DNA of 64,000 nucleotides from HGM11367 sp964600435. Lineage in GTDB: Bacteria > Bacillota > Clostridia > Christensenellales > UBA1242. This document shows positions 6,990-15,488 of the stretch, piece by piece. A program made the translations under genes and the position numbers. The notes beneath the pieces are model-generated. The model had not been told where the DNA came from. It saw nothing but the letters and a program-made list of their open reading frames with translations, and ran no database searches. The stretch lies in the NCBI GenBank assembly GCA_964600435.1, contig CAZRJB010000006.1, positions 1 to 64,000 of the forward strand. Reading direction: 5' to 3'. Each line of letters opens with the position of its first letter. Within the stretch, counting starts at the first letter, position 1.

Positions 6990-9900
6990 TTATTCACTAT
7001 TTTTTAAAGTAAATTCCAAAACCTTTTCAAGCCCAGACAAATCACCTAAATAGTTTATAACAATTTTATATGTTCCATTTTCGTTTGCAGTGAACGAATA
7101 GTTTAATGCAAAGACTTCTTCTTTTGGAGTTATTATGTAAATTTCATAAGGAAAATCTAAAATTGTGTTTTCGGAACTGATTGTAACCTGCTTTGTGTAA
7201 ATTTGGTTGTTGCCTAAAATTGATGTTACATCATCGTTGTCGCCAAGAAGAGTTATTTCTGGAACTTTGTTAAATGTTGCAAAGTTTGTTTCAATTTTGT
7301 CTTGAATGCTGCTGCCAACAAAATCGTTGTTTAGTGTTTGAGTTACAGTAAATAGATACTTATTTCCCAAAAGTCCGCTTGAAAAGTTGATTGGTGCTGC
7401 TTTCATTGTTAATGACAAAATGGAATTTCCAATTGTGCAGGTGAAATAATTATTATACTCGGTAGGTTGTACTTCTTTATTGTCTTTGTCTGTTACTTTA
7501 AGTGTAGAACCAGATGTCACTGTTAACTTATATTCAGATGTGTTTGTGCCAACCGAAACAACAACCGTTGTTTCTGGATATATTATTGAGTTAAATCGGT
7601 AGGTTATGTTGGAAGATGAATAGTAAATGAAATCTCCTTGAGCATCGTAAGAAGTTATGTAGCCAGATTCAGAAATAATTGGTTCTTTAATTTCTGCTTG
7701 ACCATATATGTGAGGCACAACAATTTTGTCACCATAGTTGTCTATTATGGTGTAGATGTAGTGGTTGTTGTTTTGTAAATTGTTTATTATTTCCAAACAG
7801 AAATACTTTGAACCATTAACACTATTTATATAACTAATTTTATAGTTTTTAAAATTGCTAAAGGTAGCTTCTGATTCAAAGCAGTTGTTGTTTAATGCGT
7901 TATCTATGTTTATTATTATTTTGCCTGAAACCTCCAAAGTGCTGCAAAACAACTTGTTTGTGTCAGCAGATTCGTTTGGTAGTTTAATAACAATACCTTC
8001 ACGTTTTTCATCACCATAAAATTTAGCCAATGTGCTGTGTTCAAGCATTTGATTTATAACATGAGCATTGATTGTAACTTGTTGATATTTTGGAACAGAA
8101 TACAACACAATTGGTTGAATAAATGAACTTGAACTAAGTTTGCTTATGTCTCCAAGAGTATAAAGAGTTGAAGACGAATCAACATATTCGCTCATTTTGT
8201 AATATTGCTCGCCTGAATAAGGAGTTTTTACATAAACAACTTTGTTTATGCTGATTATTTGATAGAAGTTGTCTTTACCAATAGAAGTTGTGTTATGTAG
8301 CAAGTTGATGTCTGTCAAGTTTAATTCATATTTAGAATAAATGTCCAAAGTTGTGCCATTGCTTAAATCTGTATATTTAACATTTTCAGGGCTTTGGTTT
8401 TGGCTGGTTTTTTTATAAGTTAAAAACGTTTCTTGTTCATTAAAATTGCTTACAAAAATTGTGTAAACTGTGCGGTTGCCTGCATAGTCTTCTTCAACAA
8501 ATTCAATATATTTCCCTATGTTATCTTCTAGAACTTTCTGAAAATCATCTCCAGTGCTGCTAAACCCAATTATGTTTTTTGAAACACTGCTGAAGTCGTT
8601 TAAAGTTATGTCGCTTTCTTGAACATTGCCAATAACATATTTGGTGTTTTTGCCGTTATTTTCAAAAATGCGATAATAAACTTTATAAAAGTCGTTGTTT
8701 GTGTCGGTAGGCGTTTTTAAAAAACTATAATCTGATACATCAACCACAAATGCATAGTTGGCAAAAAGCCCTGTGCTTTGAGAAGTGTTATATTTTGAAT
8801 TTTCAGAGTTTCTTAAATCTTTAAACGAAAGCCCTGTTTGGTTAACCAAATTTGTAATGTTGGTTAAAGGTGCTTGAGTGTCAATTATAACGGTTGAGGT
8901 TTTAGAAGAATATTGTGGGTCTATGTTGCCTATATATTGCAGAGTTATTTCAACCTGTGTTCCGTTTTTATATGCTCCAATATCCGAAAGTTTTAAATCA
9001 ACATAGTGACTTGTTCCGTTGGTAAAAATATTTTTAACGTCAATTGTTCCATTAACATTGTTTACATTGTAAGTTATTTTGGTTGGGTCTATTTTTGCCC
9101 AATATTTGCTTGCTGAGTCTTGCCAAGAAATTCTTACTGTGTCTTTGTTTGTGTAAAAGAAATTATTAGATTCTTTAAGTTCTGAATTGTTTGTGTCTAG
9201 AAGCGAATAATTAGGTTCTTCATATTTAATTTGAAAAACAAATTCAAAATTGTCACCTGCTCCCGACTCAATAACAACTTTATAATACCCTTGCTCAATA
9301 AATTCTGGCAAACTTGTTGATTTGTCAAGTGTTAAATAACCCTTTGTGGTTCCCACAAGTTCCGTTCTGCTTAATGGATTTTTTGTTTTTGCTGCATCTT
9401 CATATTTTTCCACATATGCAGAAAGTTCGTAATTTTTAAAATATTTATTTGTTTTGGTTCCGTCTTTGTTTTCAATTTCGTAATATTTAACAATTGATTC
9501 TTCTGGTGTAAATGTTCCGTTTTCGTCATAACCATATTTGTATGTTGGAATATAAACGGTTACTGGCAAAAGATTTGTGGTTAAAACTGGAATATGAACC
9601 TCTGCTGTTTGCGACATTTGAGTTGCATAATATATGTCGTAAAAGAATAAATCTGAATTGTTTGCAACTTGAAGTCTGATTGCTCCACCTGTGTAGTAAA
9701 CCAATTCCCCATTGCTGTTTGTTTCTGGAGTACTTATGATGCCGTTACGGTCAACAATAAACACGAGTTCTCTTTGTATTGGGTCATATTTGTCTGTTGT
9801 TGAAACATATTCTCTTGTTATTACATACTTTCCTGCACGTGTTTTTCTTTTACTTTGGTTGTTTTCAACATTTAGCTCCCAAGAATATGTGTTAAGTTCA

Positions 9901-12900
9901 TTGCTAACAGCACTACCAAGTTGAATTCCTGTTTTGTTGTATATTTCCAAAAATGAAGTTGGATTGGTCCCAAATTTATATGTACCTTTATCGCCTTTTT
10001 CAAATGCGTAATAATCCATTTTTATAGATTTAACACTAAGAATTTCAGAAGGCTCTGTGCAGTAAGAAAAATCCAAAATTTCATCATACAAAGTGTCTTT
10101 TGCGGTTGGATGATAGTAGTTTGTTTTTTTGCTGTTATCCGAAGATGTAATTACATCTGCTTGCAACAGGTTGCTTTTGGTGCCTTCTGCGGTTGTATAT
10201 GAAAGTGTCATTTTTGAATTGTCGGTTGAGAAAGTAACCATGTGAGATGCGTTATAATTTTTGTTAAAAGTGGATTGTGTGTAGTTTAAGTTTGAAGAGC
10301 AACCAACATAGAAAATAAATTGTGATTCAATTGGAACATCGTTTTTGTCTTTTGCAGACAATTTTAAACCATATTTCCCGGATTGAGTTAATAAATAAAA
10401 ATTTTGTAATGTTTCACCGTTTGCATTTTCGGTATAATATACTGGATTTTTTATTTCAATTTTTAAATAGAAATCAGTTTTATATCTTGTTATATATTTA
10501 TTGCTTAATTCTTCAGAATCAATAAAGTATTTTTTAAGCCAAGGATCTAACTGATCGTCGCTGGTAGAATAAAATTTAATTAATTTGTCTTTGCCAAAAT
10601 AAAGCGTGTAGTCTTCTGAAGTGGTTTTGGCATCTTTAACAAACGACCATTTACCATCTTTTACGGTTATAATGTTTGTTTCTGTGTTATCAATAAACAC
10701 AACCAAATATTTTGAATTTTCATTTGGGGTTTCGGAAATTAATGCAGTTTCGTCATATATTTTAATGATGTATAAACCACTAGCGGAAAGAATTTGAGTT
10801 TCGTTTAAACTGCCAGATGTTTTTTCTGTGTTTGAGTATGTTGAAACAGGAAGTGTTCCTTCTCCAAAACTAAATATATCAGTTGATGGAATGCCATATT
10901 TAGTGATGTCTGATTCATAAAAAGACTGAATTGCACTAGAATCTAGGCTGTTTGCAAAAGTTGCAGAATATGATGTTGGAAAATACTTATATTCGGCATA
11001 CGTTTTTGCATAACCATTGTCTTCTTTGTTGTTCCAAGAAATGGCAATTGAACCATTAACAAACAATGCTTGCTGGTTGTTGTTTAAAAGATTAGTGCTT
11101 TCTTTTTTATAGGTTGTGTTTGTGATTTTTGTTGCAGAGTGAATTTGAATGCCGTTAACACCAGTTTTGTCAATTGTAAAATATGAGATGTATTTTTTTT
11201 GCCCTGAGCGTCCATAACTTACTTCAACTTTATATTTTGCACTTTTGTCAAAAGTTGCACTGTCGCTAACAATTTGTGAATTGTTTTCTGTAAAGTCGTT
11301 AGTGTTAAAAGATTCTGCAATAAACACTTTTACTGTTGCCTTAGAGTCAAAAGTGCCTTCTTGTGTGTTTTTGTTGATTACAACATTGTTGCATGTTACA
11401 TAGTTGGTTGGAACGTCGGAACGTATTTCATTTTTATCTTTATCATATGTGATTTCTTGAATTGTTAAGTTTGGAGATGTTGTTGTTATCTCAAACAAAA
11501 AGAACTGATAATGTGTTGTCTGGCTAGAAATTTTGGCAAATGTGTAAGCAAATTGAACCAAATACACTCCGGATTGGCTAAGTGGAGAGTTTGTGTAATC
11601 ATCTCCGTCTGGTAAAGTTGCGGCACTGGTAAATTCTGATAAATCCTTAAAGTAAAAATATTTTGTTGTTGGAGTAGTAGTAGCAGTTGGAGTGGTAGAA
11701 GTAGTTGATGTTGATGATGTTGCATTAGTTAAAAAATATACTGGTGCTTGGTTGGTTTTTACTGGAGTAAGGCCTTGTATTTCGGAAAAGTTATTAATTG
11801 TATTATTATCAATTTCAACCTTGCTTGTTATGTCTGCTTGTTGCGTAATTTTGCTGTGGTCATTTTCGGCTGTTTGTTTAAATTCTTCCAAACCGTTTTC
11901 GCCAGTGTAATATGCTTGAACACCATAAATATATACTGTATTGTTTAACAATTTTGATGTTTCGTCTGAGGATAAATTGTATTGACTAAAAACTTCACCG
12001 CCATTAAAAATGGTTTGATAAGTTATATAATATGTGCCTATATTGTTAAAGGTTACCCTATTTTTTTTGCTTGGAATGTTGGCACCGGTAGAATCCGTTT
12101 CGTATATAGTGTCCACAAAAACGTATTCTATAGAGGTTGTTTGACCTAGTTCGTTATAGTTTGCAACAGTTGATTCATTTTCGTTTTTGTATGTTATGGT
12201 TGTTGTTGTGGAAAGTTGTTGATATAATCTGGTGATGTTAAGGTTAAACTTTGTGCGGTCATAAACAAGGCTAAACATTTCGTCTTGTGTATAGTTATAA
12301 GAATATATGCTGCTGTTGGTGCCGTTTTGGGTTCCGTCGGTAAATTTTTTTGCCCCATCGCTTGTGTAGTCTGAAGCAGAAAAAATATAAAAGTTGCATG
12401 TGAAAGAAATTGTTTCGTATGAGTAGATTGAATTAAGGTAGTTATATGAAAAGGAAATTGAGTATTTGCCATAATATTCAAATGATGATGCAAGTGATGG
12501 GTTTATTCTTAGAGTGTAGATGTGATATTCGGAGTCTTCGGTGGTTTCTGCTAGTTTATCAAAGCCTTCATTTTTTGTAAGGTCGGTTGAAATAACATTG
12601 TTGTTAAAACTTATGGTAGCGCTAATTTGAGAAATTCTATAACTTGTGTTTTGACCTGATGTCATTTTCAATTTTTCAGTATCAAATGTTAAAACAACAG
12701 CTTGTTTTCCATCCACAAAAAAAGCATCGCCATTGGTAAATGTTCTTTTTAGTGGAGTATAAACTTCAGGTGTTGCTGGAGTGTAGTTTGCCAAGTCAAT
12801 AGAAAAATAATCTGGCAAAGTGTTTAATGGTGCAGCCGAAACAGGTTTGTAAGTAAACAACAACAACCCTGAAAACATTGCCAAAAACATAGGAATTATT

Positions 12901-12932
12901 CTTAAAATATTTTTAAAAAATTTGCTTTTCAT
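6990..12932 (-). CDS. Giant secreted Ig-like repeat surface protein (N-terminal part, split by a stop)
   Basis: About 1,980 residues. A signal peptide opens the protein (basic MKSKFFKNILR, a hydrophobic core, cleavage near VSAA). The rest is a long chain of Ig- or cadherin-like beta modules with phrases such as GTYYITYQTI and SGVYLVQFAY, and a Thr/Ser-rich linker near residue 425. No catalytic motif is seen. The frame can start at 12980, but AAAGGTG precedes the ATG at 12932. It ends at TAA 6990-6992 in an interdomain linker, without membrane anchor or LPXTG; the anchor is in the in-frame continuation 5409-6974. It is probably an adhesin or surface-layer-like protein. Confidence 0.8.
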   Translation of the reverse strand: MKSKFFKNILRIIPMFLAMFSGLLLFTYKPVSAAPLNTLPDYFSIDLANYTPATPEVYTPLKRTFTNGDAFFVDGKQAVVLTFDTEKLKMTSGQNTSYRISQISATISFNNNVISTDLTKNEGFDKLAETTEDSEYHIYTLRINPSLASSFEYYGKYSISFSYNYLNSIYSYETISFTCNFYIFSASDYTSDGAKKFTDGTQNGTNSSIYSYNYTQDEMFSLVYDRTKFNLNITRLYQQLSTTTTITYKNENESTVANYNELGQTTSIEYVFVDTIYETDSTGANIPSKKNRVTFNNIGTYYITYQTIFNGGEVFSQYNLSSDETSKLLNNTVYIYGVQAYYTGENGLEEFKQTAENDHSKITQQADITSKVEIDNNTINNFSEIQGLTPVKTNQAPVYFLTNATSSTSTTSTTPTATTTPTTKYFYFKDLSEFTSAATLPDGDDYTNSPLSQSGVYLVQFAYTFAKISSQTTHYQFFLFEITTTSPNLTIQEITYDKDKNEIRSDVPTNYVTCNNVVINKNTQEGTFDSKATVKVFIAESFNTNDFTENNSQIVSDSATFDKSAKYKVEVSYGRSGQKKYISYFTIDKTGVNGIQIHSATKITNTTYKKESTNLLNNNQQALFVNGSIAISWNNKEDNGYAKTYAEYKYFPTSYSATFANSLDSSAIQSFYESDITKYGIPSTDIFSFGEGTLPVSTYSNTEKTSGSLNETQILSASGLYIIKIYDETALISETPNENSKYLVVFIDNTETNIITVKDGKWSFVKDAKTTSEDYTLYFGKDKLIKFYSTSDDQLDPWLKKYFIDSEELSNKYITRYKTDFYLKIEIKNPVYYTENANGETLQNFYLLTQSGKYGLKLSAKDKNDVPIESQFIFYVGCSSNLNYTQSTFNKNYNASHMVTFSTDNSKMTLSYTTAEGTKSNLLQADVITSSDNSKKTNYYHPTAKDTLYDEILDFSYCTEPSEILSVKSIKMDYYAFEKGDKGTYKFGTNPTSFLEIYNKTGIQLGSAVSNELNTYSWELNVENNQSKRKTRAGKYVITREYVSTTDKYDPIQRELVFIVDRNGIISTPETNSNGELVYYTGGAIRLQVANNSDLFFYDIYYATQMSQTAEVHIPVLTTNLLPVTVYIPTYKYGYDENGTFTPEESIVKYYEIENKDGTKTNKYFKNYELSAYVEKYEDAAKTKNPLSRTELVGTTKGYLTLDKSTSLPEFIEQGYYKVVIESGAGDNFEFVFQIKYEEPNYSLLDTNNSELKESNNFFYTNKDTVRISWQDSASKYWAKIDPTKITYNVNNVNGTIDVKNIFTNGTSHYVDLKLSDIGAYKNGTQVEITLQYIGNIDPQYSSKTSTVIIDTQAPLTNITNLVNQTGLSFKDLRNSENSKYNTSQSTGLFANYAFVVDVSDYSFLKTPTDTNNDFYKVYYRIFENNGKNTKYVIGNVQESDITLNDFSSVSKNIIGFSSTGDDFQKVLEDNIGKYIEFVEEDYAGNRTVYTIFVSNFNEQETFLTYKKTSQNQSPENVKYTDLSNGTTLDIYSKYELNLTDINLLHNTTSIGKDNFYQIISINKVVYVKTPYSGEQYYKMSEYVDSSSTLYTLGDISKLSSSSFIQPIVLYSVPKYQQVTINAHVINQMLEHSTLAKFYGDEKREGIVIKLPNESADTNKLFCSTLEVSGKIIINIDNALNNNCFESEATFSNFKNYKISYINSVNGSKYFCLEIINNLQNNNHYIYTIIDNYGDKIVVPHIYGQAEIKEPIISESGYITSYDAQGDFIYYSSSNITYRFNSIIYPETTVVVSVGTNTSEYKLTVTSGSTLKVTDKDNKEVQPTEYNNYFTCTIGNSILSLTMKAAPINFSSGLLGNKYLFTVTQTLNNDFVGSSIQDKIETNFATFNKVPEITLLGDNDDVTSILGNNQIYTKQVTISSENTILDFPYEIYIITPKEEVFALNYSFTANENGTYKIVINYLGDLSGLEKVLEFTLKNSE

Positions 12933-12970
12933 AAAAAAATCACCTTTCACATAATTTGTTTTTATAACAA

Positions 12971-12999
12971 ATTTTAACATAATTTTTCTTTTTAATCAA
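12971..12999 (-). promoter_or_regulatory. Promoter of the giant surface-protein gene
   Basis: On the minus strand: TTGATT (12994-12999), 17 bp, and an extended -10 TGT-TAAAAT (12971-12976), about 40 bp upstream of the ATG at 12932. Confidence 0.55.
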
Positions 13000-13010
13000 A
13001 TATATTATAT

Positions 13011-13139
13011 ATATTTGGACAAAAAATAAACAAAAAAATTGCAAAACCAAGGCAAAGAAAGGATAAAGCTTGTGCTGTGTTTGTTTCTTTTTTACCAAAT
13101 ACAATAAATATATTCGGACAAAAATAAACAAAAAAATTT
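13011..13139. repeat. Two imperfect 30-bp direct repeats, 99-bp period
   Basis: ATATTTGGACAAAAAATAAA (start of the copy at 13011-13040) and ATATTCGGACAAAAATAAAC (start of the copy at 13110-13139) are near-identical. A TTTGTTTCTTTTTT-like tract recurs downstream of each (about 13080 and 13147). This is a partial tandem duplication between the surface-protein promoter and the terminator of the coupling-protein gene. No gene lies here. Confidence 0.5.
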
Positions 13140-13228
13140 TATATATTTGTTTCTTTTTTTAATAATATAAACAAAAAAAATTATAAAAATTTATGCACTA
13201 TAAAAATAATTTATTAAAACAATAATAA

Positions 13229-13262
13229 AAAACAAGGCAAATCATTTTTTTTGCCTTGTTTG
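13229..13262 (-). terminator. Intrinsic terminator of the coupling-protein gene
   Basis: AAACAAGGCAAA pairs with TTTGCCTTGTTT; on the minus strand a T-rich tract follows. It lies about 20 bases past the stop at 13283. Confidence 0.8.
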
Positions 13263-13282
13263 ATAATTTTATTTTTTTATGA

Positions 13283-15256
13283 TTAAAAGTCAAAATCGAA
13301 TGGGTTGCTTTGTTCGCCAATAATTTTAGCATTTCTTGCAGTAATATCATAGCGAATGCTATTTTCGTCAAAATATTGTGCTGGAACATATTCGTCTTGC
13401 ATTTTTTCTTTTGAGAAAACAGGCGCCCTAAACCATTGAGTCATGTGTGTTTTTATTGCTGGTTTGCCATAAATTTTAACAATGTTAACATCGTAGTCAA
13501 GTTGACCTAATTCGTATGGTTCAACCAAAGCACGAGTAACCGTTTGAGTGTTTGTTGTGCGGTTTGCATCAGATGATCCAGCCTTGTCGGAACGGCTAAC
13601 GGATGTGTTTTTAACTTGCAAGGTAACATCGCCACACATTTTTGAAAATTCTTCACGAGTTTTTTGGTCTTCTGTTCCAATAAAAATTTGAATATTGCAG
13701 TTGCTTTTGATTGTGTCTGCACAATCTTTTGTATATTTATTGTCTAACTGGCTATAAGATTGAATAACAATTTGGAAGAAAACTCTTCTAGAACGAGCAA
13801 CTGTTATCATGCTGTCAAATTTTTGAATTTTTGGAAGGTTAGCAAACTCGTCCAACAAAAAGTAAACAGGACGTTTAAGTTTTATGTTTGGGCTGTTTGA
13901 AGCAATTTCAATCAGCTTTTTATATATTTGCGAAATACACATTGTTGCAATGCAGTGACGGCTTTCTTTTTCGTCTGGAACTTTTATAAACAAAACGGTT
14001 GGTTGATTAACAAAGTCGTCAAAAGAAATGTCGCTTTTGCTGGTTGCATAGCAAATGCCCATGTCTTGGAATATGGCAATTTTTGGTTGCATAACACCAA
14101 GGAAAGAACGTGTTGTGTTTGGAGCATTGTTAACAACAGTGCTTGCAAGCGGTTTAACTTTTGAAAGAATATCTCTGCCTTCAATGTAATCTTTTAAAGT
14201 GCCCATCATGTTGTCTGGGTTGGAGTCACGTGTTGTACAAATTTTTGCAACGTTATAAAAATTAAATTTTTCACGAGTCATGCCAAGAGAAGGGTCAAGC
14301 GAATCTTCTAGCATGGCAAGCATTATGCCATAAACAAAGTCCTGAGCACCTTGTTCCCAAGATGGGTCATTTTTGTTTTCGATTGGCAAAACTGCAGATG
14401 CAACTTCTCTTAATTCGTTTTCTGCTTCGTTGATTAATGTTTGAGAAAGTGATTGAAGTTCAACTTGCAAAGCCTCTTTGGTTGGATATGCAATTTTGTT
14501 AAAACCATACCACTCTGCACCATAGTTTTGAGCAATTACTTTAAATTCTGTGTCTTTAGGGTGAACGCCTTTAAAAACCTTAACTTCGCTTTCTAGATTG
14601 TGTGCACGTTGATATTGCATAAAAGCATTGTCCATTGGGTTCCATCTAGAAGATGAATATGGATTTCTAAGGTCAAGGGTTATAAGCCTGTAACCTTCTT
14701 TTTTTAATTGTTTTGCATGGTTGTTGTAAAGTTCGCCTTTTGGGTCGGTTATAACCATGCAAGGTTTTTCTGCAGAATGGGCATAGCACCTGATTGCCGG
14801 TTCTAGAATGAATGTTGTTTTACCAGAACCGGTTGTCCCAATAATAAGCGCGTGCATTTCTGGATACATGTTAACTCTAAGTTGACCATTTTTGTAATAT
14901 GAAGAAATGAATGTTCCGGTTTTTTTCAGTTTTGGCAAACTTGAAAAAGTGTTTGGCATAAAAGAAGGGTTTTTTGCAAGCTCTTCTTCTGTGATGAACC
15001 TTGCATTGTAGTGCTGAGAAAGTTTTTCGCCTTGTTCAGTTGTGCCTTCAAATTCGGCAGAGGAACTGGAAAAATTTCTTGTGTCCAAAATTGAAATAAG
15101 CCCACACAAAATGCCAAGTGCCAAACCAATTATTGCTGGAACAGAAGTGAACCTGTCAATAAAATTTGGACTGTCGGTTTTGACAAAAAATGAAACAACA
15201 AAACCAATAACATAGCAAACAATTGTGAAAGAAACGATTCTTTTAAGTTTTTTCAT
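13283..15256 (-). CDS. VirD4/TraG-family type IV coupling ATPase (orphan)
   Basis: 657 residues. Two N-terminal membrane helices (about 5-27 and 40-57), then a RecA-like ATPase with Walker A GTTGSGKT (140-147) and Walker B PVYFLLDE (463-470), followed by the family signature FANLPKI and the ARSRRVFFQIVIQSYSQLDN motif. Family members are hexameric inner-membrane pumps that couple DNA-protein substrates to type IV secretion during conjugation. No relaxase, VirB4 or other transfer gene is in this window. Its only neighbours are the giant surface protein downstream and divergent leuS. It is either a relic of a conjugative element or a lineage-specific chromosomal copy. The start has a CTCC-complement ribosome binding site (AAAAGGAG). 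Confidence 0.9.
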   Translation of the reverse strand: MKKLKRIVSFTIVCYVIGFVVSFFVKTDSPNFIDRFTSVPAIIGLALGILCGLISILDTRNFSSSSAEFEGTTEQGEKLSQHYNARFITEEELAKNPSFMPNTFSSLPKLKKTGTFISSYYKNGQLRVNMYPEMHALIIGTTGSGKTTFILEPAIRCYAHSAEKPCMVITDPKGELYNNHAKQLKKEGYRLITLDLRNPYSSSRWNPMDNAFMQYQRAHNLESEVKVFKGVHPKDTEFKVIAQNYGAEWYGFNKIAYPTKEALQVELQSLSQTLINEAENELREVASAVLPIENKNDPSWEQGAQDFVYGIMLAMLEDSLDPSLGMTREKFNFYNVAKICTTRDSNPDNMMGTLKDYIEGRDILSKVKPLASTVVNNAPNTTRSFLGVMQPKIAIFQDMGICYATSKSDISFDDFVNQPTVLFIKVPDEKESRHCIATMCISQIYKKLIEIASNSPNIKLKRPVYFLLDEFANLPKIQKFDSMITVARSRRVFFQIVIQSYSQLDNKYTKDCADTIKSNCNIQIFIGTEDQKTREEFSKMCGDVTLQVKNTSVSRSDKAGSSDANRTTNTQTVTRALVEPYELGQLDYDVNIVKIYGKPAIKTHMTQWFRAPVFSKEKMQDEYVPAQYFDENSIRYDITARNAKIIGEQSNPFDFDF

Positions 15257-15432
15257 TAAGTTTTAAAACTCCTTTTATTTAAGTTGCGATTTTTTCTAAA
15301 AAAAGTATACATCTTTTTCAAATATTGTGTCAAATTTAATTGTCATTTAAATATATTTTTTGTTTATGCATGAAATTGTTGGGCAAAAGCCATATATTTT
15401 GTTAATTTTTTCTTTAAATATTTAACATTTTA

Positions 15433-15462
15433 TTGTAAAACAAAAACCAAATGTGATATAAT
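15433..15462 (+). promoter_or_regulatory. leuS promoter
   Basis: TTGTAA (15433-15438), an 18-bp spacer and an extended -10 TGA-TATAAT (15457-15462). A GGAGG ribosome binding site (15479-15483) precedes the ATG at 15489. No T-box specifier structure is seen in the short leader. Confidence 0.6.
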
Positions 15463-15488
15463 TTAAACAATTTTACTCGGAGGATGAT

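Noticed and set aside
6990..6992. TAA considered as a reassigned sense codon
   Set aside because: Many other genes here end normally at TAA and none has internal TAA, so the code is standard; readthrough at this one site remains possible.
13011..13160. Spaced repeats considered as a CRISPR array
   Set aside because: There are only two copies, with imperfect AT-rich sequence, a 99-bp period and no cas genes.
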